From Byssochlamys sp. IMV 00236 (lineage: Eukaryota; Ascomycota; Eurotiomycetes; Eurotiales; Thermoascaceae): a stretch of DNA of 64,000 nucleotides. Under the pieces are notes generated by a model. It was not told the origin of the DNA. It was given only the letters and a program-made list of their open reading frames with translations, and did not search any database. Shown here one piece after another: positions 46,169 to 58,670 of this stretch. Positions within the stretch are counted from its first letter, which is position 1. Every line of letters begins with the position of its first letter. The DNA is taken from assembly GCA_001931875.2 (NCBI GenBank), contig MSJH02000812.1, forward strand, positions 558,001 through 622,000, written 5' to 3'. Made by a program: the position numbers and the translations under genes.

Positions 46169-48783
46169 TTACTCTTCCTCACTCTCCTCAGAATCGTCGT
46201 CTTCGTCGCTGCTCTCAACGTTTGCTTCGACCGACTGAATTGGCTCTGGAGACCGAACCCCACCACCTTGGAAGCGGGAAAGATTGCTCTCAAGCATGTT
46301 GATCTGAGCTTCCTGTTCGTATTTGCTCATTGGTTTATTCTTCTTTGGCTTCGGAGGCGCGGCACTCGGGATCGGAGCGTGTGGAATAACCTCCTCATCT
46401 TCTTCCATGACATGGGGAGCGTTCTTCTTGACGAACTTGAGAAGCATGACAAGAACTTCGTTGGGAAGCTCATCAATGTCAAGCTCGATCTCAGTCTCCT
46501 GTGTACCTTTGAGAGAAGGAACGTTGTTCTGGATGATCCGCAACGCTTCCTGCATTTTCTTGTCGGGCAGACTACTGATTCCATTGGAGATGATCCGCTT
46601 CTCCTGGTAGGTAACCAAGCGCTGCTTCTCCGGTTTCGAACTCTTGGCAGAAGCTTTCTTGTCCTTCTTGGAAAGGCCACCGGCTCTCTTGAGGTCTTTC
46701 TTTCCACTCTTGGATTTGCCCGACTTCTTGGCAGCCGGGGGAGTCTTCTTTTTCTTCTGGGTGATCGCTTCCACCTGCCTCGACATTTCCTCGATTTGGC
46801 GGCGAAGCAGTTGCAGCTTCTCACTGTCAGCATCATCATCGCTGTCTTCTGCGTCCTCGTCGCTTTCCTCGTCCGAGGAAGAGACACTCTGATGCTCAGG
46901 ATGAGGCTCATGCGCTTCGATCCAGCGTGCCTTCTGCGCCCATTTCGCGTCAAACACCTCCTGGAGCTTCTGGCCCGCAATGTAGGTGGGATCACCAGGG
47001 ATATTGAATTTGAAGCAATTCTTGAAGATCTGGCGGATATCGATCTCGAATTCCTTGGAATTCTCGTATTGTCCAGCCTTCAACTTAGCCTGCACGGTAG
47101 AGAGATCCATGGGTCTCTTGATGATGTTATGATAGGTGGGGATATTAAGGGCGACAGGATCAACGGGAACGTAGAAAGGAGCGGCAATGTTGTAGTACTT
47201 GTGCTTGTGCAGCTCGTCCAAGACCTCTTGGCAGAACTTCAGCTCCCACTGGTACTTCTTCTTTTTTGGCTTGGTAGTATAAGGCAGGTCGCGCTTGGGA
47301 GGGTGAATGGAACGCTTGGGTCGACCATCAGCATTCGTAGAATCACGACGGATCAACGGCAAGCCTTCAGGTCCCAAGGCAAAAGTAGTACTCTGGGGCG
47401 GACTGGCAGCGGGTTTGGGAGGCGTCGGACCAGCAACAACTCGCGATTCACGGCGCGCCGCTTGGGTCTTTGGTACAGAGACTGCAGCCTTCTTCGGCTT
47501 CTTCTCCTCAACCTCGTTGGCCCTGGGGAGATTGGTCATAGACTTCTCGAAGCTCGCCTTCAGTCGCTGACCTTCCTGTGCGACAATGTGATCAGGCCCG
47601 TTGAAGACCAGGGCATTCTGGGCCATCAATCTGACATCATCAGCCACGGCCTCAGGAGTCTCGTATTCGTTGTTTTTGAGCTTGCGCTCAATCGTCCCGA
47701 GGTCCATGGGCCGTGTGATGATGAGCGGGTAGTTGGGGATATTCAGCTTGATGGGATCTACGGGCTCCTTGTAGAATCGCGCGTCGTGGGAGCGCTTCAG
47801 GTTCTGGACAGCCTTCAAAAGGAACTTGTGCTGCATCTTGGTAATACCAAACTGTCCGTCAGTTCCGTCAGTCGGTTGTCCCACTGGCGTCTCTGTCGCA
47901 GGCGTAGGCGTAGGCGGCAGCTCGGGAACCTTGAAGCCAGGAGCATCACCATTGGTCTTGGTACGCTTGGCAGCAGGCTCTTCGCTGCCATCGGCTTCAC
48001 GTTCCCGCGAGACCTTGGTGGGTGACGGTGGCGCATCAACCATCTCCTGGTCGGCAGATGGCTGAGCCGAGGTTTCCTGTGCAGAAGGAGCGGGTTTCGA
48101 GGGGGAGGGGTGATGAGGCAGGTCTGAGGGTGCTGCAGACGCCGGCTTGGCCTCGGCCGTGTCCTGCATCTTGTTCTCAGAGGGCACGTTCTCAGGAACC
48201 GTGCTGGGGGCGGAGGCGTCCTGCGTAGAGACTGGAGTCGTGGAGGCCTGTTCAGGCTTCGGTTCTGAAGGCTCAGCGGGCTTGGGCTCAGTGTCTGTCT
48301 TTGCGGGTGCCGACTCATCCATCGAGTCCTTTGTACCGTTCAATGCGGGAGACTTCGGAGACGAGGGAGTGGCGACCTCATCCTTGATGGTATTGCTCGC
48401 GCCGTTGGTAAGAGCAGGTTGGTCAGTGCCGTGTCCATTCACCGCTGGCGGGATGTCCTTGTCGGCCGTTACCGCAGCGGCCTCTGCAGGTTTATCTGAC
48501 GGTTGTACCTGCGCCGCTGCTTTGATTTCGTGAACAGTGTCCTGCGACCTGCAATGTGGTCAGCGGATCAGAGATCCAGAGCACGATGGAGAGAAAGATT
48601 AACATAGCAGACGTCGTCCCAACGACGTGACGTAAGAATCGAGACGAGAGTAGAGAGAGGGCAAAGGGAGCGTGATGCTTACCCAGTAATCTTGGAATCC
48701 AGAGAGACATCAGTCACGGCCGGTGGCAGCTGAGTCTTGTCCTCCTTCAGGACAGTCGTCCCCTCAGGAGGCGGCGTCGCCAT
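46169..48783 (-). CDS. bdf1: BET-family double bromodomain transcription factor Bdf1
   Basis: 826 residues from exons 48783-48683 and 48548-46169. Reads acetylated histone H4 and works with TFIID/SWR1 chromatin functions in the nucleus. A long serine/proline/glutamate-rich N-terminus precedes bromodomain 1 (LKAVQNLKRSHDARFY, IITRPMDLGTIERKL, NALVFNG with the conserved Asn) and bromodomain 2 (CQEVLDELHKHKYYN, IIKRPMDLSTVQAKL, NCFKFN). The C-terminus has the NET domain (SSLPDKKMQEALRIIQ, IELDIDELPNEVLVMLLKFV) and an acidic SSDEDDDSEESEEE tail. Between BD2 and NET is a basic coiled stretch. The start at 48783 opens a short first exon joined by a 134-base intron. Confidence 0.95.
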
Positions 48784-51734
48784 GATAAGGTCCCTGCAGG
48801 TCCTCGACGGACCGATATACGCGATCTAACCAGTAGCAAAAGGCGGCGGAAAGCAAGCTCAGCTATCCAGGAATTTAAGGAGTGACGACACAATAATCAA
48901 CTGAATACTCTGCGCTATCACAGGCTAAGACTCGAATCCCCGTTGACAGAGACCACCTGATTAGTTGACAGGAGATAAGAGGCGGAAGCAAGGGGAAGTG
49001 AGAGATGGTGGACAGAAGATGATTCAATTGCGAGAAGCGCGTTGTGGTAATCCGCGGAGCGGAGGGAAGCTGCCAGAGATACAGGAGATGGAGCAGCTGC
49101 CAAAGTGGAGAATGCGACAGAAGCCCTTTTATATCGCCAAGAGAAGAGGAAAGTTAGAGGTCACGTGGGCGGCGACAGTCCAACTAAAGCGGAGGCGGAA
49201 GGCAAAAAGGCGACAGACAGAGAGAGAGAGAGAGAGAGAGAGAGGAGGGAAAAAGAGACAGGCCGAAGGCGCCGAGATTCCCGCCCGCTTAAGAGGACGC
49301 GCCGGTCGGAACGAGCCAAGAAGGTGCTGGAGTCTGGAGTCAGGTGACCTGTGGCCGGAATGGGAGAGCACTGTCGCGAAAAGAAACCGGTGGTGCGTGT
49401 CGCGTGTCTCGATTCGCGCAGCTCTCTCGACCACAACAACCGCAGCTTCTGGCGGGCAGTCGAGGAAGTGGTCAATAGTCAATAGTAAATAATCAATAAT
49501 AAATAAATAACGACAGGGTAAATAGATGGCCCGACGTGGCTGGGCCAGGGCAGGGGAATGGATGAGAGGGGGGTAGGGTAGGAGAGAACGCGACTAGCAG
49601 CAAACGCGTCTGGTAATAATTGCTGGGCAGTAGTAACCGAGGATACAGGGCGGTCAGGTCAGGTGCTCATAGCAGGGAGGCGGTAACCTGACTTGTCGGC
49701 GCGCAGCTCAGCTCAGCTCCAGAAAGAGAGACTGAGAAAATCGGAGGGGGTGCTAGAATCCTTAAGTACGAGCGCCCTGGTCGCGGTCACCGGCCGGCTG
49801 CCGCTAGCTCCGGTCGCCCACGCTAGTCCCGATCATCCTGGTTCAGGCCATTTCAGGCCGTCTGATTCGCTCGACTGGATCAACTAGCGCCACTAGGGCG
49901 ATCTGATTGGCCGTCTGCATCCGGAAGCAGATTCGCGAATCCTGGATTCTGCCAGACTTCACCACCCAAAGAGCGAACAGACTGACATCGACCAAGACCC
50001 TCGAGACAAGGAGCGGGCCTCAGCCACATCCTCCTCTGCTTAGACCAAACCCTGTTCAGAACTCCAGATCCTGGCGCGCGTTCTGTTCTGCTCTACTACT
50101 ACTATATCAGATATGTATTAAGATGTAATTTATCCTCATATCTAGGTAGATACAAGTTCAGTGATCCGGATCGGAGGTGACGGTCATGTGCAGGACGCTG
50201 AGATGCAGGGCCGGATAAAGGGGTTGTTGCAGGAGTGGTCATTATGGCCTGCCGTATTCTGTTTACTCAGTCCGCCTGTTGCACCTCCATAGTCCATACT
50301 GCTATTAATTATGTCTGCCTGATTGCCTAATCGGCAAGGCAACCACACAAACCAGCTTGGTTATTATTGCATTAGTTATACCGATTTATGTACTGTAGTT
50401 ATGTAGTTTAGTTACTTAACTAACCAACAATAGTTAACTACCATCATCTTCAGGGCTCTTCCAGAAGAGTTCGGATGTATATATCAGATTACCAATTGGT
50501 AGCGCGTCCCTGATTTATGTCCAAAGCTCTTCTGGAACTAAGCCCACAATTCTCATCATCGACGGCTTATAACCAGCAATCTTATTGCATTTCTCAGAAG
50601 TCAGAAACGTATATTATTACTATACCATATAGTACGTATTTGGGATCGACCGCATCCACGCCAGGGCTCAGGGCTGAGCCCTCCCCTTGCGTCGCTTTGG
50701 GACTAGTCAGACTCGTCCCCACCGCCTTGGGGCTTCTCTTGGCGGTATCTGGCAGGCAGCAGCAATCTTCTTGAACGGGGAAACTTTGAAGAAATTTTCT
50801 TCCCGGCCGTCCATATCAGAATCACGACCCCCACAGAGCTGTAAGTCCCGTCGGGCGCTGAAGGTGCGCACAGCCTAAAAAAAGATGCTGCCCGTTGCCG
50901 ACTATGACCACAATTAAGAGCATTTCCGTTCCATCTCTGTAGGGCAGATCAGGTCGCCTTTGTACGACGCAGACTTCAAACCGCACCAGTAACGCGGTTC
51001 AAGATGGGAGCAACCGACACTCTTGGCAATGTCCGCGGTTAGTCTCATCATGACCAGAAGACTAAAACTGGAAAAGCATGCCAGGCCAGGCCCAACGGCA
51101 TAGTGACGCTTTCCCATCGATTTCAGCGTACGTCGTGGCGACCCCCAGAAACAAGCAATGTAAAGACAGCTAGCTCCGCATCGCGCGAAGGTATACAGAC
51201 GATATCGAGACAACGCAGCTGTTATTAGTAAGATGAAAAAGCAGAGGCATTATCGTAAGAGTAGAAGCGTATTCAAGACTTCAGAGGTCCCATGAAGCAC
51301 GCAATAAGCCGGTGGTCGGCTGGACGAAGGAACCGCAGACGTCCATCGATGGTAGCAGCAAAGGGGGAACACAGTGGCAGAAATAATAGCTTCATCTCCA
51401 ATATAATCTATCAAGCAACCATTCCGGAGTCCAGGCAGATAGGATGAGGAAGAGTTCCTGGTTGGCGAGACTACTAGGTCGACAACGGAGCGGAAGTTCT
51501 CCCTCCTACTGCGGGCCCTAAGCTCCAATAGGCCAAGTGCGTATACAGAAGTTCAGAACTTTTTTCCCACAAGCATCACCGCCTGAGACTGCGACGGCCT
51601 GCGGCTCGACAGAGACTCAACAGCTCGATTTTTCTTCCTTGGTGAAGGCTGGGAATCGTTTCCCATCATCTAGAGCTCGTTTCTGCGACCCTTGTTCTTA
51701 GTCTGCCGCCCCGTTGCGTGCGGATCTATTCAAA
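48784..51734. other. Long intergenic region with GA microsatellite
   Basis: Nearly 3 kb without a recognisable gene between the divergent bdf1 and utp5 genes. It includes an (AG)n repeat at about 49219-49244, a TCACGTGGG site near 49158, and open frames on the minus strand around 50.9-51.5 kb that look like chance. Upstream control regions of both genes must lie here. Confidence 0.45.
49219..49244. repeat. (AG)n microsatellite
   Basis: A perfect AG dinucleotide run of about 13 units upstream of bdf1. Confidence 0.9.
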
Positions 51735-54323
51735 ATGGGGAACAAGAAGGCTTCTCGTCCGGCCGCCTCGAAAACTTCGTCCGCCTCGTCGCCCGCGGTA
51801 TCGGGGGGAACGCAGCTTGGAAATAAGTCTGCGATCTTGCGAGCCGTCTTCTCGCCTTCTGAATACCAATTAGCGCTCTTTGCTTCGGTCATTCAAGGCC
51901 TGGATGGGCAACATCTTCGCATCCATGACACCAACACTGGACGTCTGCAATGCGATCATGCGGCCGCTCCCAAGGAGACGATCACTTCGCTGGACTGGGG
52001 TTACTACTACGGAGATCGCCAGCGTCCTCGGGAGCAGCAGTCAAAGAAGAAGAGAAAGAGAAGTTCCGGAGTGAACGGCGCTGTGGACGGACTAGACAAG
52101 GGAGATGCAGTCGTTGCTTTCGGAACAAGCACATCCGACATCCGCATGTACTCTCCCTCCGAGGACAAGATTGTTGGAACGCTGTCGGGTGGTCACGAGA
52201 ATGGAATCAGAGATTTCAAATTTACCGCCAAACGGCCTGGTCTGGAAGGATGGAGTATTGGAGGTGATAATAAGCTGGTTCAATGGGACCTGCGCACTGG
52301 GCAATCTATCAGGTAAGAGATGAGCGCAAATACTCGTATGGTTCTACAGGATCTGATCTGAATCTCTAGAACGATCAATCTGCCGACCTCGTCAGTCGTA
52401 TCGGCGCTGTCTAGACCGGTGCCTTCCAACCCGCCACTGGTCTGCGCATCACAGACACCCTACATCATTGATGTCGAGGGCTCCAGCGAGCCACGGGCCT
52501 TCCCTGCCATGCGCAACCCCATCCACACACTTATCGCCTCTTCTGCGGATGAGTCTCTGCTTTCGGGACACTTTCTGGCTTCGGACGGGGATCGGTATAT
52601 CAACGTCTTTGACTCCCGGAAGCAAAAGCTGGTTCTCAATCTCGTGGCTGAGAAAGAGGTATCCGATCTGTCATTCTACCCTGGGTCGGATGCGCAGGAG
52701 AATGGCGATGAATCTTTGCCGGTCAAGAAGCAGCTTCTTGCCGCCGTCACCCAGGATGGCGCCATTGAGCTTTTCTCCAAACCGTTTTTCCAATCCGAAG
52801 AGTCGCAAAATACAAAGGCTACGAGTCTGAAGTCGAGAAGCAAGCAGATGACCAGAAGGGCGGATGCGTTTGTCAGGATCATCAAGTCCGACAAGTCTGG
52901 AAGCCTTGTCCCCGTCGTGACGACTACCTTTGAAGGACCAGACCTAGTCATTGCATATGCTGATGCAGCAGTAAACCCCGTGTTCGAACGCGTGCGATGG
53001 CAGGACGAAAATACAGATGAGCTCGCTCTCAGCGGTACCAAGGAGATCGTGAAGGGCAAGTCTTCATCCTCTTTGTCTGCTGCGACTCTGAATGGCATCA
53101 AAGAGGCAAGCAAGAGCCATGTCGATGAATCCAAGGCCGTGGTGGAGGAAGGAAACATCGCGGAAGACATCGAAATGGATGACTCTCGACAAGACGCTGT
53201 CTCCGTATCCAGCGACGAGGAGGTTTCCGACGATGAAGAGGATCGCAAGAAGTCAAAATCCAACGGAAAGCAACAGCAGCCACAGAAGCAGAAAGGTACG
53301 GATAAGGACGTCGATATGCAGGATGCCAATGCATCGGGCGATGAACAGGACGAGGAGGAAGCGGGTGAGCCTTCTTTCGGTGAGCTCATGCGTGCGAATG
53401 CCTCTGAACAGGCTATCGATGTGGAAGCCGAACTGGAGGATGATGTTGGCACAAGTGCGCTTGTACCAGGAAAATCAAATTCCACGGCTGTTCAGCTCCC
53501 CTCGGGTGTGTCCCTCTCCACTGTGCTTTCTCAGGCACTCAAGACGAACGACAGTGAGATGCTCGAGTCCTGCTTCCACACCGGCGATCTCTCCATCGTG
53601 CGCTCCACAATTCAGCGCTTGGATTCTTCTCTTGGTGCAACTCTGCTGCAGAGACTGGCAGAGCGTCTTTCTACGCGCCCCGGTCGCTATGGGCACCTTC
53701 TCGTGTGGGTGCAGTGGACCTGCATCACTCACGGTGGTGCTATTGCAGGAAAGGCAGACTTGCTAAAGAGAATGAGCACTCTCTTCAAGGTCATGGACCA
53801 GCGCTCTTCCAGCCTGCAATCCTTGCTCCTACTCAAGGGAAAGCTTGATATGTTGGATGCTCAGCTGCACCTTCGGCAATCTATTGCTAATCGTGGTATG
53901 GAGAGTGACGAGGACGAGGACAACATCATCTACGTTGAAGGTCAAGATGACGAGGACGACGACAGTGATGTCGAGGGCGCTACGGCCACTCCACGGACAA
54001 AGTCACTACGCGATAGGGCTGCTGACGAAGAGGATGCCACGATGAACGGCGTAGGCTCTGAATCGGATGATGAGGAGGACGAAGACGAAGAGGCAGACGA
54101 GGACGCAGACATCCTCGACGTCGAGGCTGAAGAGTCCGCCGGCTCTTCCGACGCGGAGGAATCTTTGGAAGAGAACGAGGACGAAGATGAAGACGACAGC
54201 GCTGGCTCGATGGCCGATTTCATCGCTGACACAGAAGATGAGTCCGAGGACGACGCTATATCGCATCAACCTCCTCCCAAGAAGAGCAAGCTCAGCAAGG
54301 GCAAGAAGGGCGGACGCAAGTAA
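51735..54323 (+). CDS. utp5: Small-subunit processome protein Utp5 (WDR43 family)
   Basis: 843 residues from exons 51735-52312 and 52370-54323 (57-base intron). Subunit of the t-UTP/UtpA complex that starts assembly on 35S pre-rRNA in the nucleolus and supports rDNA transcription. The N-terminal part has WD40 character (ITSLDWGYYYGD, DIRMYSPSEDKIVGTLSGGH, NKLVQWDLRTGQSIR). The Utp12 domain follows at about 535-660 (SGVSLSTVLSQALKTNDSEM, LLQRLAERLSTRPGRYGHLL, LLKGKLDMLDAQLHLRQ). The C-terminus is a long acidic D/E-rich stretch ended by a basic KKSKLSKGKKGGRK nucleolar signal. The start ATG at 51735 has a favourable AAAATGG context. Confidence 0.93.
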
Positions 54324-55270
54324 AAAAACCTACACCCCCAATAGAACCTACTCGGGGAGCGGAAAAAGGGAGGCCATGTATCTCTTTTACTTTATTTTTC
54401 TTTCTTCAACCAAAAAAGAAAAGGTGGCGTCTGCATCGCATTGGAGTCTTTTGTCTTTTTAAGTTGTTCTTTCCCCGAGTTGCATGACCGTTCAAACAAG
54501 GAACAGTCCTGACTATCTCTCTTCTTCCTTTTTTTCTTATCTGTGTCATATTAGTTCCTTCGATTTCATCCTTCATCAGAGAGAAACTTGGGAAAAGGGA
54601 CCGTGACATGTCATGTCGAATTTGTGTAATGTCACTTATAATTGAAGAAAAATTCTTTCGTTCCTATAAGTATACTGCCATATGCCATCTATACATTCGG
54701 TCGATGTAGCTTAAATCTCGTTTAACTACTTATGCGACGATATAGCGAAAGATATAAATAATAGCCAAAGTGAGTGAAAAAAAAAATCATTATCATTTCC
54801 CATGTTACGGAAATTGGCGTAGTTATACTTAATTTCGGTGCGGATATATATAGTTCTATACTCGATCACGCTAAGGGTCAACGTTTCTGATAACGATAAA
54901 TATAACAGCAAGAATTTATTTATTTTACTCCGCGGCTTTTTTCATATATACGGAAAAACTGGTAATTTTTACCTGGATTATACAATAGTGCGTTACTTTT
55001 GGGTTATGATAGCCACTGGCGCTTTTGTCATTCGAAGACATAAGCCGTAGAAGTCTCCAAGGCTGCTTACTAGGTAGGAAGATTGACAAATACCTGTACC
55101 AAGATACAGCGAAGAGACCGATTAGCTTTAAGCTGGATGTCTAATAATAATGATTAATTGAGTCGTTGTTATTGATAATGGCTTCAACAAAGTGGGAAGC
55201 CAGCTGAGCGGCATAGAAATAAGTACACGGCTTGGCTTCTCAAGCTTAGGCACCGAAGACATCCGAAAAA
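54324..55270. other. AT-rich convergent intergenic region
   Basis: Between the convergent utp5 and the APC/C activator genes. Strongly AT-rich from about 54.65 to 55.2 kb, with no recognised gene. Confidence 0.45.
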
Positions 55271-58250
55271 TCACCGGATAACCTCATTACTTTCCTTTTC
55301 TATCCCCTCCAGGCCTTCGAGGATCTCACTGCCTCCAAGAAGCCCACTGGCCCCTCCAATGCTCTTCCTTGCACCACTCCATACCTCGTGGAATTTGACG
55401 CTCTCGTCGCTGGACGCCACGATAATGCATCCCTCTTCTGCTGTCCTAGACCACCACAACCCGCCTTCCTTTCCCTTGGGAGATTGGACTGTCGAGCCTG
55501 ACGAGATGGGGGATAGATCACTTGTGTCAAGACCACTGTGCGCGGACGACCTGCGGCCTATTGCACCCGTGACTGAAGGAGCAGGGGTTGCCGTAGCACT
55601 TGAGGATTCCTGCTCCGAGACACTTTCACGCAGAACGCTGAATATCGAATCGTTGGGACCACCTGGATAACTGATTGCCCAGAGGGCCCTGCCACAGTCA
55701 CTATTGCTATTACCCGCGGTCTCTCCACTACCATTTACGTTCCAAGGAATAGCCACAACCTGTTCACAGCTCGGCCAAGCGAAAACGGCTATCCGAAATG
55801 GATGTTCTGGCTGTGCATAGCCGAAAGTAGCAACTATTTCGCGGCGTGTCTTGCTCCATATCAAGCTCGTCACTTGAGCGTGAACGTTGATAGTCGCCAG
55901 ACGTGCTCCAGATGGCGTATGGTAGAAATGGATCGAACGATCATTTGAACCGCCACCGGTAGCAAGAAGAGAGGGCTGCCACGGCGCGAAAGCAATCGCT
56001 TTTACAGCTGCAGAATGGGCTAGCCTATGTTTCTGTCTATTAGAGGGTATCAGAATTGTCCGGCCTCGCCCAGATATCAGTGAGCCTGTGCGGACCAAGA
56101 CCGATGGCGACAGACTTGGACCTTGGGTTGGGGCCCAAGATGGAAGGAATTGGCTCAGACGGCAATGTCGATCGAAAAGTCGATTGAGATGGGCATGTGC
56201 TGCGAAACGAGATAGAGCGCTCTGCGGTTGATCATTGGAAAGCCGCGAGCTAGTCGAAGACCGCGCTGAAACCTCGTTTCTGCTGGACAAGAGGATATCA
56301 CGGAGCTCAAAGAGCAGGCAGGCGTTGTCATTACCTCCGGTTGCTAGAAACCTTCCGTCTGGCGACCAAGCTAAACCGCATATCTGCTGCGTGTGTGCGG
56401 AGATTTTGGCGATCAACGTCATGGAGCCATTCCAGTGGTGAGCATCTCTCGAGACATTGTCAGGCCATTCTACAGAATAATACCATACGTTGCCAAGGTC
56501 ATCACCAACGACAAGGTCTTCGACCTCGACCTCAGTATTTGAAAACCTTTCTGACAGTCGGATCGATGGTGTTGGCTTGAATGCCACACACGAAACGGCG
56601 TTTGGCTGGCTGATTTCGAATCGTACCTCAGAATCGAAAGTACTCCATAGAGAGACCAGCCCACCTTGTCTGCCTACCGCCAGAATACTCCGCCCCCCTC
56701 GTGCGGAAGAGAAGGAGAGGGAAGTCACATGGTTTGCTGAAGGTTGACTAGAAAAAGGAGGATACTGGACACCAATAACCTCCGACCACAGATAGACCTG
56801 GCTGCTTAGGCCGACAGCAAGTATCCCCGCAGTGTAAGAGTAAGCGAGAGTCGAGCAGTAAAAGTCATCTCGTAATAGAGGAGCGTCGAGAACTCGGAAA
56901 GGCAAGGTTGGCACTGCTCGCTGACGAGAACCTTTCGAAGTGGACCCAGAACCTAGGTTTGTCACGGTTAGTGACCGTCTGAAGTGGAAGCGACTGCAAT
57001 AAGGATATTGGGGGCAGACAGTGTCCACTTAGATATTGATAGGAGTCGGAGAAGCTTCACCAGCTTCTTATAATTTGATGGTTACGGTACTCTCGACTCG
57101 AATTCGTAATCTTGAATATAGATAGCTCCAATGATATATAATGCTTAAATAGCTTATAGTCCCTCGACGAACGGGGAGAAATTATACTATTCCTTGCATT
57201 GGAGTTGGAGAGGCTGCTGATGAACTTACGCTTGACTCCTTCTGCTCTCTTCCAAGCGTTATCCTTCCACGTAATAGGAGAATAACGTTCATAGTTCGAG
57301 GACGAAGGACTCGGTCTGGACTCGAAATGTGGCGAAATTCGACAGATATCAAGCATTCGGGTAGCTTGATCGATGTCTAAAGCTAGTGCCAGCCTTGCCT
57401 CGTGTTTTTCGCGCTCTTCCGCCGGCGTTGTCTTCTCGAGGAACTTGGCTATATACATAGGGGCAGTGGTCCCGCTCCCTAGAAGGCCTCCCATAGCATC
57501 GTTGATTCCAACTGGGGGGTTGCCGGTGGCAGCAGACGATCCCCCGACATTCCAGACTGCGCCAGCGCTGATTTGCCGTAGAGCATCGTTCAATCCTAAT
57601 GCCCCATTACCTCGAAGAGCTGCTGCATCATTGACAAGATGTGGCATATAACGTGTAGAGTACCTGCGGTCCTGTGGTCTTCGTCTGGGAACGCTGGCCG
57701 CTCTTCGTGGCCGGGAGGGCATGAAGGGATCTGCACTATGGTCTCGTCGCCGATGAAATCGTTCCTCCGGAGACATATGTCGCGGAGCCTTGCTCAAACG
57801 AAAGGGCGTTGCAGGAGGATCGAAGGGTGCTCGAGCTGGTATAAAACGATCGGGAGACTTGGGGCTACTTGGAGTATTCAGTGCTGCCACAGCACTGACA
57901 CATCGCCTCCCTGTTACGCTCTTTCTCTGAAGTCTTTCTGGGGTGGTCTCAGATGCGGACAGAATGCCTGCGATGATCGAATGGTCAACAGCGATGCCGG
58001 CATTTTGAACAATCCCCGTTTCGTCACACGGAGGCGTAGAAGCTCTTGCGCTAGCCTCTCCTGACGATTGTAGTGAGTGGAACTCGTCGGACGACGATGA
58101 ACTTTGAGGGGTCAGAACTGGCAAGGGCTCAGCAGCGGATATATGTCCATTGTCATCTTCCGCGGAAACAGTGAGCTGGAAAGGACTAGGAGCTAGATGG
58201 TCTTTCGAGAGACGTGTCTCTTCCAAAGACTGGCATAACGGTATTGCCAT
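55271..58250 (-). CDS. ama1: Cdc20/Fizzy-family APC/C activator, Ama1-like
   Basis: 900 residues from exons 58250-57230 and 56952-55271; exon lengths are in phase across a long intron (277 bases). The N-terminal half has SPDRFIPARAPFD, the DRFIPxR degenerate C-box region used by this family to bind the APC/C, followed by EERFHRRRDHSADPFMPSRP. After the junction comes PTLPFRVLDAPLLRDDFYCS, the strand that leads into the WD40 propeller of Cdc20/Cdh1 proteins, with blades such as GLAWSPDGRFLATGGNDNAC and AVKAIAFAPWQPSLLATGGG. The protein ends in EVIR, i.e. the IR tail that docks to APC3. Length and divergence point to the Ama1 branch (meiosis/sporulation) rather than Cdc20 or Cdh1, but that assignment is less certain than the family. 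Confidence 0.82.
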
Positions 58251-58670
58251 CACTATAGCAGTGGCAACCTCAGAAAACAGGCATCAAACTACTCGTAACA
58301 AACATACTCCGGCAGAAGGAAGAATGAAAGTTGTGCTGGGGTCAGAACGCCACCAGCGGCCATAAAAATCATGTTAATTGAGACTGTAATTCAGGCGGGC
58401 GTCTTGAGCATTGCCCCCCGATGGTTATGGGAAGAGGTAACTGAAGAGCCTTGTCCTGCTTGCTATATTGGCCTGGACACGTGATGGGTGTTTTGAGTTT
58501 AGCGCTGAGATGTATGAGTGTCAACGCTGCTTCCCGCGCAGGCAGAGAGAGGCTTGATTAACCAGCAGCGACGAGGACGCCAGTCGCGAAAGGCTGCTCT
58601 TGAATTATTTTCGGGTTGCTGGATCAACTACGCAGGTATTGACTAGTATATATTTACGGCACTTAAGAAG
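58251..58670. other. Divergent promoter region between ama1-like and bet4 genes
   Basis: Holds the control regions of both genes; a GACACGTGAT site lies near 58478. No gene recognised. Confidence 0.5.

Noticed and set aside
46160..48025. Long plus-strand open frame (about 620 codons) opposite bdf1
   Set aside because: It is a mirror of the biased codons of the double bromodomain protein; no start context or family resemblance, and bdf1 is certain.
50914..51528. Two minus-strand open frames of about 95 codons
   Set aside because: No recognisable motif, no conserved start and no splice support; more likely chance in an intergenic region.
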